Below, piece after piece: positions 54,396-64,000 of a DNA stretch of 64,000 bases. Each line of letters opens with the position of its first letter. Position 1 is the first letter of the stretch. The stretch covers positions 49,342-113,341 of the forward strand of contig NZ_ANMO01000269.1 in NCBI RefSeq assembly GCF_000338295.1. Direction: 5' to 3'. Origin of the DNA: Rhodopirellula europaea 6C. GTDB taxonomy: Bacteria; Planctomycetota; Planctomycetia; Pirellulales; Pirellulaceae. Position numbers and translations under genes: made by a program. The notes below the pieces were generated by a model that saw only the letters and a program-made list of their open reading frames with translations, searched no databases and was not told where the DNA came from.

Positions 54396-56104
54396 TGCGT
54401 CACTCATTGAACTCAATCAACCACAGGTGCGTCTACGAAACCATCCTTCGTTCACGCCGTGCGAGTTGCTTCGTGATCGCTTCCACACTTCAGCTTCGCC
54501 TGCTGTGGGCATTGATTTTATGCTGCTTCACCCCGCACTTGGCTCACGCACAAATCAAGCTGGATCGAGTGTTCCCACCGGCCGTTGCCGTTGGTGCCGA
54601 AACAGCGGTCGCCGCGGAAGGCAAATTTCCCAATTGGCCGCCCAACATCGATTGCGATGCCGACCAGGTTTCCATTTCGGCTGGCAAAGACTCCGGCAAG
54701 TTGACCGTCAAAGTCGCTGAGGACGCGGCACCGGGAGTCGCGTGGATCCGATTCCACGACGACCATTCCATGACCGCGTTGGTTCCGCTGATCCTCTCCT
54801 CCGTCGGCGTGTTCTCTGAGACGGAACCCAATGACAAACGATCGGAAGCCAACCCAATTGAACTTTCCACCGTCGTCGCCGGTCGTTTGGCCAAGGGCGG
54901 CGACAGTGATGCCTACCGCGTGTCACTGAAGACGGGCCAGACATTGGTCGTTTCCGCAACGGCCAACCAAGTCTTGAAGTCACCCATGGATGCGGTGCTG
55001 CAGTTGACCGATCTTCGTGGCAACGTGCTCTTCCATTCCGACGATGTCCGTGGATTGGACCCACAAATCGTTTTCACCGCTGACTCAGATCAAGAACTCC
55101 TGATCCGCATTTTCGCGTTCCCCGAAACGCCCAACAGCACGATCGGCTACGCGGGATCTGCCTCATTCATTTACACGCTGGACGTGACCACCGGCCCGTT
55201 CTTGGATCATGTTGCTGCCGACAAAGAGAAGACCGTTGCGTTTGGCTACAACCTCGGCGATCCCATCGCGACGGTCTCAAACATCACCGAAAGCCTCTCG
55301 CCTCCCGTCGCGACGATCCCCGATGCATTGGGGTGGTCTTGGGTTCCACCCGTTGATGAATCGGTTCATCGAGTCTTACCCGGTGGCAAGTTCGATGGAA
55401 CGCTGCCCGCTTTGCTGTTCGGTCACTTCCTGAAAGCAGATGAAACGCATCACTACAATTTCAAGGCCAACAAAGGAACCAAGTACCGCGCCGAAGTCCG
55501 ATCCAAAGCCAACGGATTCTTGCTCGACTCCAAACTCACGATCACAGAGGCGAAGTCAGGCAAAACACTGGCCAGCAACGACGACATGTCGTCCGGTGGC
55601 TATGACGCGGGAGTCGACTTCACCGCAACCGAGGACGGTCCCATCGACGTCGCCGTCGCCGAGATGCTGGGCGAATTTGGCCCTCGACACTTCTACCAAC
55701 TATCGATTTGTGAATTGAAACCGGAGTGCCAACTTTCGATGACTGAAGATCACTTCGTCGTCACTCAGTCCAAACCGCTCGAACTCAGCGTGTCCGTCAA
55801 TCGCAAGTCGGGTTTCAACTCAAAAGTCAAAATCGCCGCGACGGATTTGCCCGATGGGATCCAGTCGGACGCCGCGGTTTCCGAACCCAAAGGCGACACC
55901 GCCAAGACGGTCAAACTGAAACTGACCGCTGCGGACAATGCGATCGGCCATGGTCGCTTCCGAATCGTGGGAACCATTTTGGACGCGAATGACGAGCCGA
56001 CGGAAGAAACCATCGAGGCCACCTACAACCTGCGGCCATCCATTCCACTGACGGAGTTCTGGCTCACCGTTCCTCCTGCCCCCGCCAAAGAAGCCTCACC
56101 ATGA
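54395..56104 (+). CDS. Secreted pre-peptidase C-terminal (PPC) domain protein
   Basis: 569 residues from a GTG that overlaps the DUF1501 stop; a GTG at 54473 would give a more usual signal peptide (IASTLQLRLLWALILCCF). Two PPC-type beta-sandwich domains can be seen: around 160-250 (ETEPNDKRSEANPIELSTVV, DSDAYRVSLKTGQTLVVSA) and 335-430 (HFLKADETHHYNFKANKGTK, LDSKLTITEAKSGKTLASND). The C-terminus is Ig-like. PPC domains usually help secretion or binding. The stop overlaps the next ATG (ATGA). Confidence 0.85.
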   Translation: MRHSLNSINHRCVYETILRSRRASCFVIASTLQLRLLWALILCCFTPHLAHAQIKLDRVFPPAVAVGAETAVAAEGKFPNWPPNIDCDADQVSISAGKDSGKLTVKVAEDAAPGVAWIRFHDDHSMTALVPLILSSVGVFSETEPNDKRSEANPIELSTVVAGRLAKGGDSDAYRVSLKTGQTLVVSATANQVLKSPMDAVLQLTDLRGNVLFHSDDVRGLDPQIVFTADSDQELLIRIFAFPETPNSTIGYAGSASFIYTLDVTTGPFLDHVAADKEKTVAFGYNLGDPIATVSNITESLSPPVATIPDALGWSWVPPVDESVHRVLPGGKFDGTLPALLFGHFLKADETHHYNFKANKGTKYRAEVRSKANGFLLDSKLTITEAKSGKTLASNDDMSSGGYDAGVDFTATEDGPIDVAVAEMLGEFGPRHFYQLSICELKPECQLSMTEDHFVVTQSKPLELSVSVNRKSGFNSKVKIAATDLPDGIQSDAAVSEPKGDTAKTVKLKLTAADNAIGHGRFRIVGTILDANDEPTEETIEATYNLRPSIPLTEFWLTVPPAPAKEASP

Positions 56105-58851
56105 TCCGCCCAGCCACAAAGACATTGCTCGTCGTGCTGGCACTGAGTTTTGAGTGGAGCGTCGGACTTGATTCGATCGTCGGCACGCCCAACCAAGTGA
56201 GCGCAGACACGCTCCCGATCGACGAGTTGCCCGACGACCATGAAGTCCTCTTCAGCCGCGACGTGGCACCGGTGCTGAAAAAAAACTGCGTTGCCTGCCA
56301 CAACACCAGCGACGATGAAGGCGGTGTGAACCTGGAATCCGGAGAACAGATCCGGACCTCCAAATTGGATGATCTCGTCGTTCCCGGAAACCCCGCGGAA
56401 AGTCGACTGTTCCTGCTCGCATCCCACGCGGATGATCCCGTGATGCCACCGGAAGACAACGATGCTTCGGCTTCGATTTTGAATCCGAAGGAGCTCGCTT
56501 TGCTAAAGCGTTGGATCCAATCCGGCGCCATTGTCGACCAAGCCACCAACGTTCCGGCGGAACAAAAATGGCAGCCGCTACCGACCGACTTGCAAACGGT
56601 TTACGGATCAGCCATGACCGCCGACGGAAGATTATCCGCGGTCAGCTTTGGCAACCAGATTCGTGTGTTCGGCACCAAGTCCTCTGAACCAATTGAAACG
56701 CTTGCAATCGTCGAAGGCGAAGAAACAAAGCCGGCTCACGATGACTTCGTCCAAGATTTGTTCCTCGATCCGACCGGCCACCAACTCATCTCGGCGGGTT
56801 ATCGCAACGTCAAGATTTGGGAGAGAACACCGTTCGAACCAGCCAAAATTCCCTCAATTAATCAGGACGACACCCTGTCGATTGCGATCAATGCCAAAGG
56901 AACTCATCTCGCGAAACTCTCGCGTCGTGGAGAGCTGAGTGTGGCGGAAGTCGGCAAAGATCGATGGCTGTGGATGAAAAGCTTTGACCTGCCTGAAGAT
57001 TTAGAATCCGACGATCCTACCCAGGTTCGAATCGCGTTGGACAAAGCTGGTCATCAAGCGGCAGTTCAGTGGGACAGCACAATTCGCATCGTTCGAATCG
57101 ATGGCAAAGACGTCGAAACCCTCGACGCCGCAAACGCGGTCACTTCAATGCAATGGATCGGACCAGATCGCTTAGCGACTGCGACAGAAAATGGCCAAGT
57201 CTTGTTTTGGAACCGAGGCGGAGACGCTTGGACCAACACAGAGCACAACGTTTTTGACCAAACCGTGCTTGCGATCCACTCGGCGTCTGAGACGCCGGAT
57301 CAGTTGATCGCGATCAATGCAACCGGCAACGTTGCCAACTGGAATCCAGCCAATCAAACGTTCGAAGCGTCCGGCAATTTGCCCGCTCCCGCCGTGTCCG
57401 CTTTGCTCTCGCCCAACGGCACCTCGCTGTGGGTCAGCACCGAGTCAGGATCATTGGGACAATACAACATCGCCGATCAAAGCTATGTCGAAGTTGCGAA
57501 AACGGATCCTGTCGCCAAAGCTCAATTCGCAAACGACAACTGGCAAACACTCGTCACCGAAACATTGGTCGCGGCTCAAGAAAAAGACGTCAAGCAAGCC
57601 GAAGACGACGTCGCGGCAGAGAAGAAGAACTTGGAATCGTTTGTCAAAGAGATCGAAACTAAAACCAAACTGCGAGACGAGAAACAGGCCAGCGTTGAGG
57701 AAGCCAAGCAAGCCCTTGCGACCAAGGAGAGCGAACTCGCCGCTGCCATCAAAGAACTCAGCCAAGCCGAGAAAATCAAAGCCCGCGGTGAGGCTCGGCT
57801 AACGGACTTGGAAGCGGAACACAAACGTCATCAACAGGTCCTCGCAAAACTCAAACAAGAACACGAATCAAAGAAAGCCAAGGCCGCCGCTTCTCAATCA
57901 CGGCATGATTCATCTCGCGCAACCGATGCCACACTCGCCGTCATGGCTTCAGGATCTCGCGTTCTCACACACGCCGCCAACACCGACGACGCATCTCAAA
58001 ACGCATGGAGTCTGTGGTCCGCAACCGGTGACTGGTTGGCCGAATTGTCCGAACTGCCAACCGACGGACAATTGATCGCCAGCGGTGATCGTTGCGTCCT
58101 GATTCGAGGGTCCAACGGCGAGACCCAGGCTTTCGTTGCTCCTTCCCGCTCATGGAATCTTCGCCAGACCATTGGTGCGACGACTGGCCCGAGCCCGTTT
58201 GCGAATCGCGTGTTGAGCATTGACGTTCATCCTTCCGGCAAACTGCTAGCCACCGGTGGCGGCGATCCTTCGCGGACCGGTGAATTGTTGCTTTGGAAAG
58301 TCTCCGACGGTTCCCTGATTCGCGAGATCCCCAACTCGCATAGCGACACCGTTTTGTGTGTCCGCTTTTCGCCGGACGGCAAGATCTTGGCGACCGGCGG
58401 TGCCGATCAAATGATCAAACTGTGGGACATTGAATCGGGCACGCTGATCAAAACACTCGAAGGACACACGCACCATGTCACCTCGATCGCGTGGAACCTC
58501 AATGGCCGTCAACTCGCAACGGCTTCTGCTGATGCCTCGGTCAAAATCTGGAACATTGAAACGGGCCAAGCCACACGCACGATCACGGGATTCAAAACCG
58601 AAGTGACAAAACTGGTTTATGTCGGCCGCGAAAATCGCATTGGAGTTGCCAGCGGCGACAGTCACTTCCGCGTCTACCGCACCGACAACGGCTCTCGAGA
58701 AACCAACGCCAAGGTCGCTGGAGATTACCTGTATGCATTGGATTCCAATCGCGACGGCAGCCAGTTCATCGTCGGTGGTGCGAGCGGTGCGGCCACACGG
58801 ATCGACCAATCAGGCAAACAAAGCTTGGAGTATGCATCAGGCGAAAAATGA
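56101..58851 (+). CDS. PSCyt1 cytochrome with WD40 repeats and a coiled coil
   Basis: 916 residues. Signal peptide-like start, then the planctomycete cytochrome C domain with heme motif C63-V-A-C-H67 (VLKKNCVACHNT). Incomplete WD40 blades follow (about 150-450), then a highly charged coiled coil about 490-600 (KNLESFVKEIETKTKLRDEK; QALATKESELAAAIKELSQ). A second set of WD40 blades runs about 690-900 (VRFSPDGKILATGGADQMIK; IAWNLNGRQLATASADASVK). The coiled coil between two propellers is unusual. Overlaps the PPC gene by four bases. Confidence 0.88.
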   Translation: MIRPATKTLLVVLALSFEWSVGLDSIVGTPNQVSADTLPIDELPDDHEVLFSRDVAPVLKKNCVACHNTSDDEGGVNLESGEQIRTSKLDDLVVPGNPAESRLFLLASHADDPVMPPEDNDASASILNPKELALLKRWIQSGAIVDQATNVPAEQKWQPLPTDLQTVYGSAMTADGRLSAVSFGNQIRVFGTKSSEPIETLAIVEGEETKPAHDDFVQDLFLDPTGHQLISAGYRNVKIWERTPFEPAKIPSINQDDTLSIAINAKGTHLAKLSRRGELSVAEVGKDRWLWMKSFDLPEDLESDDPTQVRIALDKAGHQAAVQWDSTIRIVRIDGKDVETLDAANAVTSMQWIGPDRLATATENGQVLFWNRGGDAWTNTEHNVFDQTVLAIHSASETPDQLIAINATGNVANWNPANQTFEASGNLPAPAVSALLSPNGTSLWVSTESGSLGQYNIADQSYVEVAKTDPVAKAQFANDNWQTLVTETLVAAQEKDVKQAEDDVAAEKKNLESFVKEIETKTKLRDEKQASVEEAKQALATKESELAAAIKELSQAEKIKARGEARLTDLEAEHKRHQQVLAKLKQEHESKKAKAAASQSRHDSSRATDATLAVMASGSRVLTHAANTDDASQNAWSLWSATGDWLAELSELPTDGQLIASGDRCVLIRGSNGETQAFVAPSRSWNLRQTIGATTGPSPFANRVLSIDVHPSGKLLATGGGDPSRTGELLLWKVSDGSLIREIPNSHSDTVLCVRFSPDGKILATGGADQMIKLWDIESGTLIKTLEGHTHHVTSIAWNLNGRQLATASADASVKIWNIETGQATRTITGFKTEVTKLVYVGRENRIGVASGDSHFRVYRTDNGSRETNAKVAGDYLYALDSNRDGSQFIVGGASGAATRIDQSGKQSLEYASGEK

Positions 58852-58967
58852 ACAGGCGAAGCCGCTGACAAACAGCAACCGTCGCAACAACTCTTGCTTT
58901 GAACAACGGTACAATGCGTCCCGCGCTCGCATATTCAATCCGTCGTTCGAACCGTTGAAAGCCAGGT

Positions 58968-60788
58968 ATGTTTCGCATCGCCATTGGAATCATTCCGTCG
59001 CTGTTGTTCTGCCTGATCTTCGTAACGGCGCAGGACAATCAGCCGAGCACGGAACGAGTGTGGAAGGATTCCAGCGGTCGCTTTCAAGTCACCGCGAAAC
59101 TGATCGAACAGGTCGGCAAGAAGGTTGTCTTGCAGACAAGGTCAGGACGCAAGATTGAGATCCCAAGTGATCGGCTCAGCGACGCCGATCAAACCTATCT
59201 GAAAAACATGGAGTCCGCCCCTTCATCTCCGGCCCCGCCTTCGCCGGATGCGGACCAACCGAAACCAATCGAGGTTTCAAACGACCCGGAGGCGGAACTC
59301 GACGCCGCCCCACGTTTGAAGTTTTCAAACACCGTTTGGAACGTGAAAGTCTCCGATCCAAAGTCGTCGGAGTTCGAACCAAACCCAGTCGCTCTGCCGA
59401 AACCGCATGGAAACCGGCAGGCTCACGCCGCGAACAGCCTGTTGATGAAAGCAGCCGTCAGCGACATCAGCGGCAGTGGGCCGTCGGCTCAAACTCGTTT
59501 GATGATTGGCGACTTCCGCACCGGCCAACTGACCGAGTTGCCTGCTGTTCCAGGAACCGCGATGCAACCGATCGCCATCCTCGGCGATGGCAGCACGGTC
59601 GTGATGATTGGCATGGGCAAGGATCGAACGACCACCAACGAGGACTTGCAATCTTGGGACATCCGCGATGGCAAGGTGCAACGTGGCGACATTTGGAAAC
59701 CCTACGCGGGTCAATCCAACCCAGGCATCCGATTCGCGACCGCCGGCCCCGACAACCGTTTGATCACTTGCAGCAAAGGTGGGCACATCGTGGCTTGGCA
59801 AATGCCACAACGACGTGCACTTTGGCAAATCGAAATGGGGTCGCCACCCTACTGGCACACGAACGCTGACCTGAGCCAATTGGCGATCGCTTCGGCAACA
59901 CAACTGGTGATGGTCGATCTGTCAGAAGGCAAGATCACCGGCTCACAATCGCTGAGCGATCTCGGACGCATTTACTATCCCAAGGTCTCCTTCAATCCCA
60001 GCGAAGACAAACTCTATTTGTCTTCGATCGGTCGCGTTTTGATTCTGGATCTTCGCAAAAACGAATGGATTCAAGACACCGAAATCAGCGGTGTCGGCAC
60101 CAGCAACGGTGCCATCTTTTGCGACGATGATTATGTCTTGATCGATGGCAGCACACTGGTCGACTGGAAGTCCGGAAATACAGTCGACCAACACAGCGGG
60201 CTGGGTGCTCCGCTGCAAATTGGGCATTTCGCCTGTGCCGTTTCGAGCTCAAGCCTGCAAGCTCTCGACTTCCCAATCACCCCCGTCATCGAGAACGGAA
60301 CGTCGCCAAAATCGATGGCAACTGACTCAGCCAACCGGCCCAAAGAAGTCGCTGCCGACAAGCCGGTTTTAGAAATGGTTGGACGCTGGAGTTTCGAACT
60401 GGAGGAAACCTACGCCAGTGGGAACAAAGGAATGAATCGAAGCACCTATCGATTTGCTCCCGACGGTACCTATGAAGTCTATTCCACGCTAGCAATGTCC
60501 AGCGGAAGCAACAGCCAACAACTCTACAGCGTCACCAGCCGAGAACGGGGAACGTGGACCCACGAGGGGAAGAAGTTCTGCATGACGGAGACGAAAAGCG
60601 ACTTGGTTGAATTCCAATCCTCCGTCCCTGAGGTTTCCAGACAAACGTTCGAAACCGCAATTGCGCAGAAGTCGCCACCGGTCTGCTATGCCGTCTTCAT
60701 CAAGACCAAGAACTTGGTCGAATTTCGCGACACGCAGGGCAACGCAATGCCGCTGCAGCGAATCACCACCGAACTCAACGTTCGATAG
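58968..60788 (+). CDS. Secreted SHD1-domain protein with WD40-like region
   Basis: 606 residues. Signal peptide (IAIGIIPSLLFCLIFVTAQ), SHD1 domain about 27-85 (ERVWKDSSGRFQVTAKLIEQ ... IPSDRLSDADQTYL), Pro-rich linker, then a propeller-like region about 110-440 (SKGGHIVAWQMPQRRALWQI; LIDGSTLVDWKSGN) and a small C-terminal domain (RWSFELEETYASGNKG). It is 116 bases after the PSCyt1 gene on the same strand and may be part of the same complex. Confidence 0.82.
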   Translation: MFRIAIGIIPSLLFCLIFVTAQDNQPSTERVWKDSSGRFQVTAKLIEQVGKKVVLQTRSGRKIEIPSDRLSDADQTYLKNMESAPSSPAPPSPDADQPKPIEVSNDPEAELDAAPRLKFSNTVWNVKVSDPKSSEFEPNPVALPKPHGNRQAHAANSLLMKAAVSDISGSGPSAQTRLMIGDFRTGQLTELPAVPGTAMQPIAILGDGSTVVMIGMGKDRTTTNEDLQSWDIRDGKVQRGDIWKPYAGQSNPGIRFATAGPDNRLITCSKGGHIVAWQMPQRRALWQIEMGSPPYWHTNADLSQLAIASATQLVMVDLSEGKITGSQSLSDLGRIYYPKVSFNPSEDKLYLSSIGRVLILDLRKNEWIQDTEISGVGTSNGAIFCDDDYVLIDGSTLVDWKSGNTVDQHSGLGAPLQIGHFACAVSSSSLQALDFPITPVIENGTSPKSMATDSANRPKEVAADKPVLEMVGRWSFELEETYASGNKGMNRSTYRFAPDGTYEVYSTLAMSSGSNSQQLYSVTSRERGTWTHEGKKFCMTETKSDLVEFQSSVPEVSRQTFETAIAQKSPPVCYAVFIKTKNLVEFRDTQGNAMPLQRITTELNVR

Positions 60789-60934
60789 CGGGTTTGGTTG
60801 GCAAATGAGACGAAGATCGAAGCAGGCACGCAGGTGTCTTTGGTTTTATGAGCCGGTTGGCGTTAGCCACGGTTCCCACGCAGATCGGAGCGAACGCCCA
60901 GACGGCTCACGGGATCAAACCCAATCGTCCCTGC

Positions 60935-62290
60935 CTACTTGCTTCGCTTCTTTGGAATTCCAGCGCCGGTCGTCTCGAGCCATTGAATCAGGCGAGCTTT
61001 CAAATCTTTGGTCACCTCGGGGTGAACCCCCGCCAGATCATTCTTCTCGCTCAGATCATTCTCCAAGTCATACAGTTCGATGGAATCGTCGTCGTGACGA
61101 AGAATGAGCTTGTACTGGCCGCTACGAATCACGGAGCCAGGACGATTGTCTTTGTGAAACGCGAAGTGTGGGTAGTGAAAGTACAACGCATCTCGCTGGA
61201 GATTGCCACCACTGAACAACGGTTGCAATGTTTCGCCATCAAGTGATTCATCGCCGGCAAGCCCGACCCCTGCAGCATCCAAAACGGTTGCTGTCAGATC
61301 CATGCTGATCACAGGAGTTTCATTCACCGTCGCCGCTTCGGTCACGCCGGGCCAGCGAACGATTAAAGGTACACGCAACCCACCCTCGAACAGATACCCC
61401 TTTCCTTTTCGCAGTGGTCGGTTGTCAGTCGCACCGGACCAACCACCGTTGTCACTGGTGAATACCACCAAGGTCTCGTCCGAGATGCCGAGCGAATCCA
61501 ACTCACGCAGCACGCGTCCGACAGCGCGGTCGGTGGCTTCGATCTGGCCGCCGTAAATGGGGTTCTTCAGGCCCGGACCTTCTTTGCCTTTGTAGTGTTC
61601 GATCAAATCCTCCGGTGCCTCAAATGGATAATGTGGGTTGTAAGTCCACAGGCACACGAACATCGGTTGGTCCTTCTCACGCCGCATGAAATCGATCGTT
61701 TCATCGGCCAAACGATCGCTCAGGTACTCGCCTTCTTTGCGAGGCGGCAACGCGGGAATGCGATAAGGATCGAAGTACGTCGGAGGTCCCCCCAGCCCGC
61801 AACCGCCGATGTTGACATCAAATCCGTGCTCGGTTGGCCAGTACCTTTTGTCGCCGCCCAAATGCCACTTGCCAAAGAATCCAGTGGCGTACCCCGCTGC
61901 CTTCAATCGCTCCGCCATCGTAGTGGTTTCGTGAGGCAATTCATGTTTGGTCGACGGAGGTTGAATCAAACGATCTTCTGGCCAGAACTGTTTGCCATCC
62001 GCCCCGTGTTGGGTGATGTGCAATCTCGCGGGAGCAAGCCCTGTCATCAGAGCCGCACGTGTTGGAGAACAGACCGTGGAAGCCGCGTAGGCATTGTCGA
62101 AACGCACCCCTGATTGTGCCAACGCATCGATGTTGGGCGTCCGCAACACCTCGTTGCCCTGGCAGTGCAAATCCTTCCATCCCATGTCATCCGCCATGAT
62201 GAACAAGACATGCGGTCTTTCAGCCAACCCAACCGAACAGGACAAACCACTCAGAAGACTGGCGGACAGAAAAATCAAAACGCTTCGCAT
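60935..62290 (-). CDS. Sulfatase (cysteine-type)
   Basis: 451 residues, signal peptide 1-23. RPHVLFIMADDMGWKDLHC gives the metal ligands, formylglycine site C74-S-P-T-R, GFFGKWHLGG, VVFTSDNGGW and the C-terminal YDLENDLSEKNDL. All expected residues are present. It acts on sulfate esters in the periplasm or medium; substrate unknown. It is convergent with the SHD1 gene (146 bases) and divergent from the nuclease gene. Confidence 0.93.
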   Translation of the reverse strand: MRSVLIFLSASLLSGLSCSVGLAERPHVLFIMADDMGWKDLHCQGNEVLRTPNIDALAQSGVRFDNAYAASTVCSPTRAALMTGLAPARLHITQHGADGKQFWPEDRLIQPPSTKHELPHETTTMAERLKAAGYATGFFGKWHLGGDKRYWPTEHGFDVNIGGCGLGGPPTYFDPYRIPALPPRKEGEYLSDRLADETIDFMRREKDQPMFVCLWTYNPHYPFEAPEDLIEHYKGKEGPGLKNPIYGGQIEATDRAVGRVLRELDSLGISDETLVVFTSDNGGWSGATDNRPLRKGKGYLFEGGLRVPLIVRWPGVTEAATVNETPVISMDLTATVLDAAGVGLAGDESLDGETLQPLFSGGNLQRDALYFHYPHFAFHKDNRPGSVIRSGQYKLILRHDDDSIELYDLENDLSEKNDLAGVHPEVTKDLKARLIQWLETTGAGIPKKRSK

Positions 62291-62605
62291 TGAATGGCTC
62301 CCAGGTGTGCGGTCCGCAACATCCTATCCACAATCGAAGGAAGACGAATTGCCCGAACCTCGGTAAGGCCTGATTTTTTGATGAACCGACGCTCGCTTTC
62401 TACGGGCTAGAAGCTCGAGGCTGCGAACGATCCATGAAGAATCGGTTTAGAAAGAACGTTTGCCAAACCAGAGCCTCCTTAAGAGCGTTTATCACGATTG
62501 ACAGGCGAACCACCATCTCGAAGATCATGTTCAAAGAATTCCTAGCGTGGAGATCAATGGGCGAGGACCGCTCCCCTCTTCTCGCCACAGCCACTTCTAC
62601 GATTC
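62291..62605. other. 315-base divergent intergenic region
   Basis: Between the sulfatase (minus) and nuclease (plus). It contains no supported gene, long repeat or clear terminator; it presumably holds two promoters. Confidence 0.4.
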
Positions 62606-64000
62606 ATGCATCAATTGAACAATCCAATTCGAATCGCCCTAATCTCTTCGCTGACGTTTGGCTTGCTAACATCATTGGGATGCAAACCAGCAACTGCACC
62701 CGACGTTTCCATAGACACCACGCTTGAAACGCCAGAGTCGCCCGATACCTCAGCATCGACCGTCACGTCGGATTTGCAGCAGCCTGAGACTCGAGCATCC
62801 AGCACCGATGAAGTCGTCATTCGCGGCGACTTGAGCTCGGTCGACTGGCAATCGCTAATCGGAAAGAAGGTCGCCATCGAAGGCGACCTCGTCATCGTGG
62901 ACACCTACGATCTCGTCCGCCGGGGACAGATCAACGTGGCCCGCCAACGGTTGTATGTGCCGACCAGCCGAGTGGACCCAAACGACGTTGATCCGAGTGC
63001 TAACTCCTTTGAGGGCGGCAGCAACGTTGCCAAAGTGACCGAGGCTCAGAAATTCAACGACACCGCCATCATCACGCTCGATGATGGACCGGCAACCCAA
63101 AACATCTTTCCACCATTGTTGTTCCCGAACTTGGGGACAACGAATGCGACAGTCCGGCTAGGATCGGTCTTGCATGGCGTCTCAGGAAAAATGGTCCAGG
63201 CCGGCAGCAAACTTCTTCTCGTTGCAGATCAACCTCTGCGATGGACAGCCGCCGAGCGACCGCAACGACCCAACGTTGGTGAAGCGGATGTGACCGTGGC
63301 CAGCTTCAACGTGCTGAACTACTTCACCACACTCGACAACGGAAACAACAACGCTCGCGGTGCGGATTCCGTTGCAGAACTGGAACGCCAGGAAGCCAAA
63401 CTCGTTTCCGCGATGGTCGCGTTGGACGCCGATGTCATCGGCCTGATGGAAATCGAGAACAACCTCGACGCTGAGAAACGACTCGTTGCGGCGTTGAACA
63501 AAGCGATCGGCAAAGACGCCTTCCAGGGCTGTGGCTTGCCCGATGACTTTCGAAATGCACCCGGTGGACGAGACGCGATCCGCGTTGGAATCATCTATCG
63601 ATCCGATCGAGTTTCACCCAACGGCGATGTCGACATGATTCGCGACGACGCCTTTCACATCGCCCGAACTCCGATCTCACAATCCTTCCGACCAAACGAT
63701 GGAGGCGAACCATTCACGGTGATCGTCAACCATTTTAAATCGAAGGGCGGTGCAAGCGACGCAGAACCAGACAACAAAAATAAAGGTGACGGGCAAGGTG
63801 CCTTCAACGCGGGAAGACGTTCTCAATCCTTGGCGATTTGTGATTACATCGATTCGCTGAAGTCAGATGGCACAGAACCAAGAGTCCTCGTCATTGGCGA
63901 CTTGAATGCCTACCAACAAGAAGACCCGATCGACGTTTTGCGAGCCAATGGCTTGGTGGATTTGCAGGCACGCTTTGAGCAAAGCTCTGAAACCGGCAAG
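62606..64000 (+). CDS. ExeM/NucH-like extracellular nuclease, 3' end outside window
   Basis: 465 codons are present and the frame is open at the right edge. N-terminus with a signal and lipobox-like LTSLGC26, then a Ser/Thr/Glu-rich linker and an OB-fold-like segment (VVIRGDLSSVDWQSLIGKKV). The exonuclease-endonuclease-phosphatase domain starts about residue 230 (VASFNVLNYFTTLDNGN) with catalytic-type residues in LMEIENN, VNHFKSKGG and VIGDLNAYQQEDP. The final D-H pair lies beyond the window. It is a likely secreted DNase; the lipoprotein call is weaker. Confidence 0.87.
   Translation, partial: MHQLNNPIRIALISSLTFGLLTSLGCKPATAPDVSIDTTLETPESPDTSASTVTSDLQQPETRASSTDEVVIRGDLSSVDWQSLIGKKVAIEGDLVIVDTYDLVRRGQINVARQRLYVPTSRVDPNDVDPSANSFEGGSNVAKVTEAQKFNDTAIITLDDGPATQNIFPPLLFPNLGTTNATVRLGSVLHGVSGKMVQAGSKLLLVADQPLRWTAAERPQRPNVGEADVTVASFNVLNYFTTLDNGNNNARGADSVAELERQEAKLVSAMVALDADVIGLMEIENNLDAEKRLVAALNKAIGKDAFQGCGLPDDFRNAPGGRDAIRVGIIYRSDRVSPNGDVDMIRDDAFHIARTPISQSFRPNDGGEPFTVIVNHFKSKGGASDAEPDNKNKGDGQGAFNAGRRSQSLAICDYIDSLKSDGTEPRVLVIGDLNAYQQEDPIDVLRANGLVDLQARFEQSSETGK

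Noticed and set aside
1..64000. CRISPR arrays, tRNA/rRNA genes, insertion sequences, prophage genes
   Set aside because: I looked for regularly spaced repeats, cloverleaf arms, transposase motifs and phage structural genes and saw none; a faint or degenerate copy could be missed by eye.

Overview
The window looks like chromosomal DNA of a marine planctomycete, most likely Rhodopirellula or a close relative. The inference rests on gene content: several secreted sulfatases, the planctomycete DUF1549/DUF1553, DUF1501 and PSCyt1 proteins, SHD1-domain secreted proteins, a planctomycete ECF sigma/FecR pair, and many large secreted proteins of unknown function. I see no rRNA, tRNA, CRISPR array, insertion sequence or phage genes. 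Genes lie on both strands in short operons.

Layout. 1-552: 3' end of a sulfatase followed by a hairpin terminator. 733-7112: a tightly overlapping seven-gene MoxR/Bat (aerotolerance-type) operon. 7137-8483: OprB-like porin. 8752-12612: three secreted proteins (SnoaL-like, an RPG-repeat protein, an SHD1 protein). 12742-14061: DcaP-like porin with a 3' frameshift. 14777-16195: secreted unknown. 16408-18000: sulfatase, also frameshifted near its 3' end. 18279-23000: cardiolipin synthase, APC permease, potassium channel. 22250-26779: RND efflux adaptor and pump. 26922-29117: AI-2E family permease and a secreted esterase. 29432-32569: a 1045-residue protein with two sulfatase domains around a VHL-like beta domain. 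32747-35750: arsD, arsA and a PhyH-family dioxygenase on the minus strand. 35963-38842: large secreted unknown, divergent from an ECF sigma/FecR pair (39040-40982).

41001-45038 holds what I consider the best regulatory find. A three-gene minus-strand operon (AhpD-like protein, DUF1348 protein, alpha/beta hydrolase) is preceded by an almost perfect sigma-54 promoter. Divergent from it is a GAF/AAA+/Fis sigma-54 activator with a four-cysteine cluster, and three CACGAA...TTCGTG-type palindromes lie between them. 45092-47605: SDR, HxlR regulator and a divergent medium-chain oxidoreductase. 47895-50584: a PARG-type macrodomain gene divergent from two tandem COG3541-type nucleotidyltransferases, a candidate ADP-ribose or nucleic-acid repair or conflict module.

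50688-60788 is a co-directional planctomycete cluster (DUF1549/1553, DUF1501, PPC, PSCyt1-WD40, SHD1) that probably encodes a cell-envelope complex. 60935-62290 is another sulfatase. 62606-64000 is the 5' part of an ExeM/NucH-like secreted nuclease that runs off the end.

The overall picture is a heterotroph that degrades sulfated polysaccharides (sulfatases, porins) and has stress and detoxification functions (Bat, RND, arsenic, sigma-54 operon). All family calls come from reading motifs by eye; no database search was run.
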